Shown: positions 13,279 to 14,135 of the stretch, in pieces
Layout of the letters: each line of letters opens with the position of its first letter
Position numbering within the stretch: the first letter of the stretch is position 1
Source: Sulfuricurvum sp.
Lineage (GTDB): Bacteria; Campylobacterota; Campylobacteria; Campylobacterales; Sulfurimonadaceae
Assembly (NCBI GenBank): GCA_022729835.1
Contig: DZBC01000026.1
Span: 1 to 14,135, forward strand
DNA: 14,135 bases
Direction of reading: 5' to 3'
Program-made: the position numbers and the translations under genes
Notes under the pieces: generated by a model
Databases searched by the model: none
What the model saw: the letters and a program-made list of their open reading frames with translations, nothing else
What the model was told of the DNA's origin: nothing

Positions 13279-13793
13279 ATGTGCGTTTGATTCAGGCACC
13301 CATCGCCGTTGCGTTTGAAGCGCTTGGGGCGCAGACGGAGCATTTTGAGCGGGAATATCATCAGCTCAGTGAAGCGGACGATGACCCCATCGGCCAATGG
13401 CTCAAACTCGCAAAAGCACGCGGTGATGCTGCCCAAAGTGACCCGATCTTGCTCAATCTCATGGTGGAGCTGCACCGAAAAATCGATCATCTGGAGTGTC
13501 TGATCAAAAATGAAAAGCCTGCGCGTCTTGAATTGGCGGAGCATGAGATGATCGAGCGGATAGGTTTTGGATATTTTGAGATCAAAAACGGTCATCTGCA
13601 ACCTGCTCAGCACTACTATGGACGTATTGAGATGCCCGTTCACCCCAAGCATGATGTTGGTATTTTTTTTGAAGCGGTGAGTGACGAGCTTGCCAAAATT
13701 ACACGAATGCATGAGCGTGACGAGAAGGAGTGGGGTGCGTATTTGACTGCTAGAGAGCGCGTGATGATCCGTGAAATGCGAGGTAATACGTGA
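13275..13793 (+). CDS. Hypothetical protein, PilZ-like
   Basis: A 172-residue soluble protein without signal or membrane segment. The N-terminal half is helical and acidic (EREYHQLSEADDDPIGQWL), including DPILLNLMVELHRKIDHLE, a likely oligomerisation helix. The C-terminal half has a strand pattern (YYGRIEMPV, VGIFFEAVS) and ends with a helix rich in charged residues (LTARERVMIREMR). This strand, FF, helix and RxRxxIR ending resembles PilZ-like domains that accompany c-di-GMP signalling, but the c-di-GMP-binding RxxxR and D/NxSxxG motifs are not evident, so it may be a non-binding relative. ATGA overlap with mqnP and GTGA overlap with the next gene imply translational coupling. The PilZ assignment is tentative; the gene itself is secure. 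Confidence 0.7.
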   Translation: MNVRLIQAPIAVAFEALGAQTEHFEREYHQLSEADDDPIGQWLKLAKARGDAAQSDPILLNLMVELHRKIDHLECLIKNEKPARLELAEHEMIERIGFGYFEIKNGHLQPAQHYYGRIEMPVHPKHDVGIFFEAVSDELAKITRMHERDEKEWGAYLTARERVMIREMRGNT

Positions 13794-14135
13794 GTTTGGA
13801 ATCCTACCTACTGCTGCTTCTTGGCGCTGTAGTTTTGATGCTGATCTACTATATGGCTTCAAGTGATGCACAACAAAGTCGTCAGATTCGTGCTCTAGCT
13901 GCGGCCATTGAAAAATTGAATCATCAGTATTATCTTTTCGAGCAGGAGAGCCGAAAAAAAATAGAGCGGCTTGAAGAAGTACAGGGTGACCAGATTCGAG
14001 AAGCGGATTTGCGTTATGAGTTGGAAGTGGGTATGAGCGAACTTTCTAGACCTCTTCAGCATCAAATGTCGGTGATGCACGATGAGCTACTGCAGCTTCG
14101 TGCGCAGTTGCTCTCACGGATTAGCCATCTTGAAG
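13790..14135 (+). CDS. Membrane-anchored coiled-coil protein, 3' truncated by window
   Basis: Open reading frame running off the window end, 115 complete codons visible. GTG start at 13790 overlaps the previous stop (GTGA), with GAGG about 6 nt upstream. The N-terminus is a single transmembrane helix with almost no preceding residues (SLESYLLLLLGAVVLMLIYYM), followed by a long, charged, heptad-like region rich in Glu, Gln, Leu and Arg (for example FEQESRKKIERLEEVQGDQ and DELLQLRAQLLSRISHLE). It is probably an inner-membrane protein with a cytoplasmic coiled coil. I do not recognise the family; an RmuC-like or other scaffold role cannot be judged without the C-terminus. Its tight coupling to the PilZ-like gene suggests a shared task. 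Confidence 0.72.
   Translation, partial: MSLESYLLLLLGAVVLMLIYYMASSDAQQSRQIRALAAAIEKLNHQYYLFEQESRKKIERLEEVQGDQIREADLRYELEVGMSELSRPLQHQMSVMHDELLQLRAQLLSRISHLE

Overview
The window reads as a chromosomal segment of a Campylobacterota bacterium (former Epsilonproteobacteria), probably a free-living or sulfur-oxidising type (Sulfurimonas/Sulfuricurvum/Sulfurovum-like) rather than Campylobacter or Helicobacter, because the base composition looks close to balanced instead of AT-rich. The placement rests on the end of a complex I operon followed directly by a PflA-type flagellar motor protein (the nuoN-pflA neighbourhood known from Campylobacter jejuni) and on a UbiA-family prenyltransferase of the MqnP type. 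The exact genus cannot be fixed from this window.

Region 1 (1-7222, + strand) is the distal half of a nuo operon: nuoH (5' end outside the window), nuoI, nuoJ, nuoK, nuoL, nuoM and nuoN, with gaps of 0-9 nt and good Shine-Dalgarno sequences. It encodes most of the membrane arm plus the NuoI ferredoxin-like subunit. The antiporter-like subunits keep their key Glu/Lys residues. The quinone-site loop of NuoH departs from the usual consensus. Region 2 (7244-9604, +) is pflA, a secreted TPR protein of the flagellar motor scaffold, placed as the last gene of the nuo run and possibly with its own promoter inside the end of nuoN.

Region 3 (9609-11137, - strand) holds a SnoaL-like protein, a very acidic 82-residue hypothetical protein just upstream of it, and a prolyl-4-hydroxylase-type 2-oxoglutarate/Fe(II) oxygenase. 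A compact divergent promoter separates the oxygenase from Region 4, a 71-residue secreted protein with six cysteines in a mirror-symmetric pattern (11238-11453, +). This is convergent with miaA (11450-12349, -), a tRNA isopentenyltransferase. The 68-bp gap between miaA and the next operon carries back-to-back promoter-like sequences, and the miaA one sits so close that the transcript could be leaderless.

Region 5 (12418 to the window end, +) is an overlapping three-gene run: an MqnP/UbiA-type prenyltransferase for menaquinone synthesis, a PilZ-like cytoplasmic protein and a membrane-anchored coiled-coil protein cut by the window edge. Complex I (menaquinone reductase) and the menaquinone prenyltransferase are functionally linked.

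No rRNA, tRNA, CRISPR array, insertion sequence or phage gene is visible. No gene-free stretch exceeds 300 bases. The most unexplained signal is the palindrome TACATGTA, found six times, in two reading frames within genes and once between genes. There is no clear novel multi-gene system; the best candidates for new biology are that palindrome, the mirror-cysteine mini-protein and the acidic protein/SnoaL pair.
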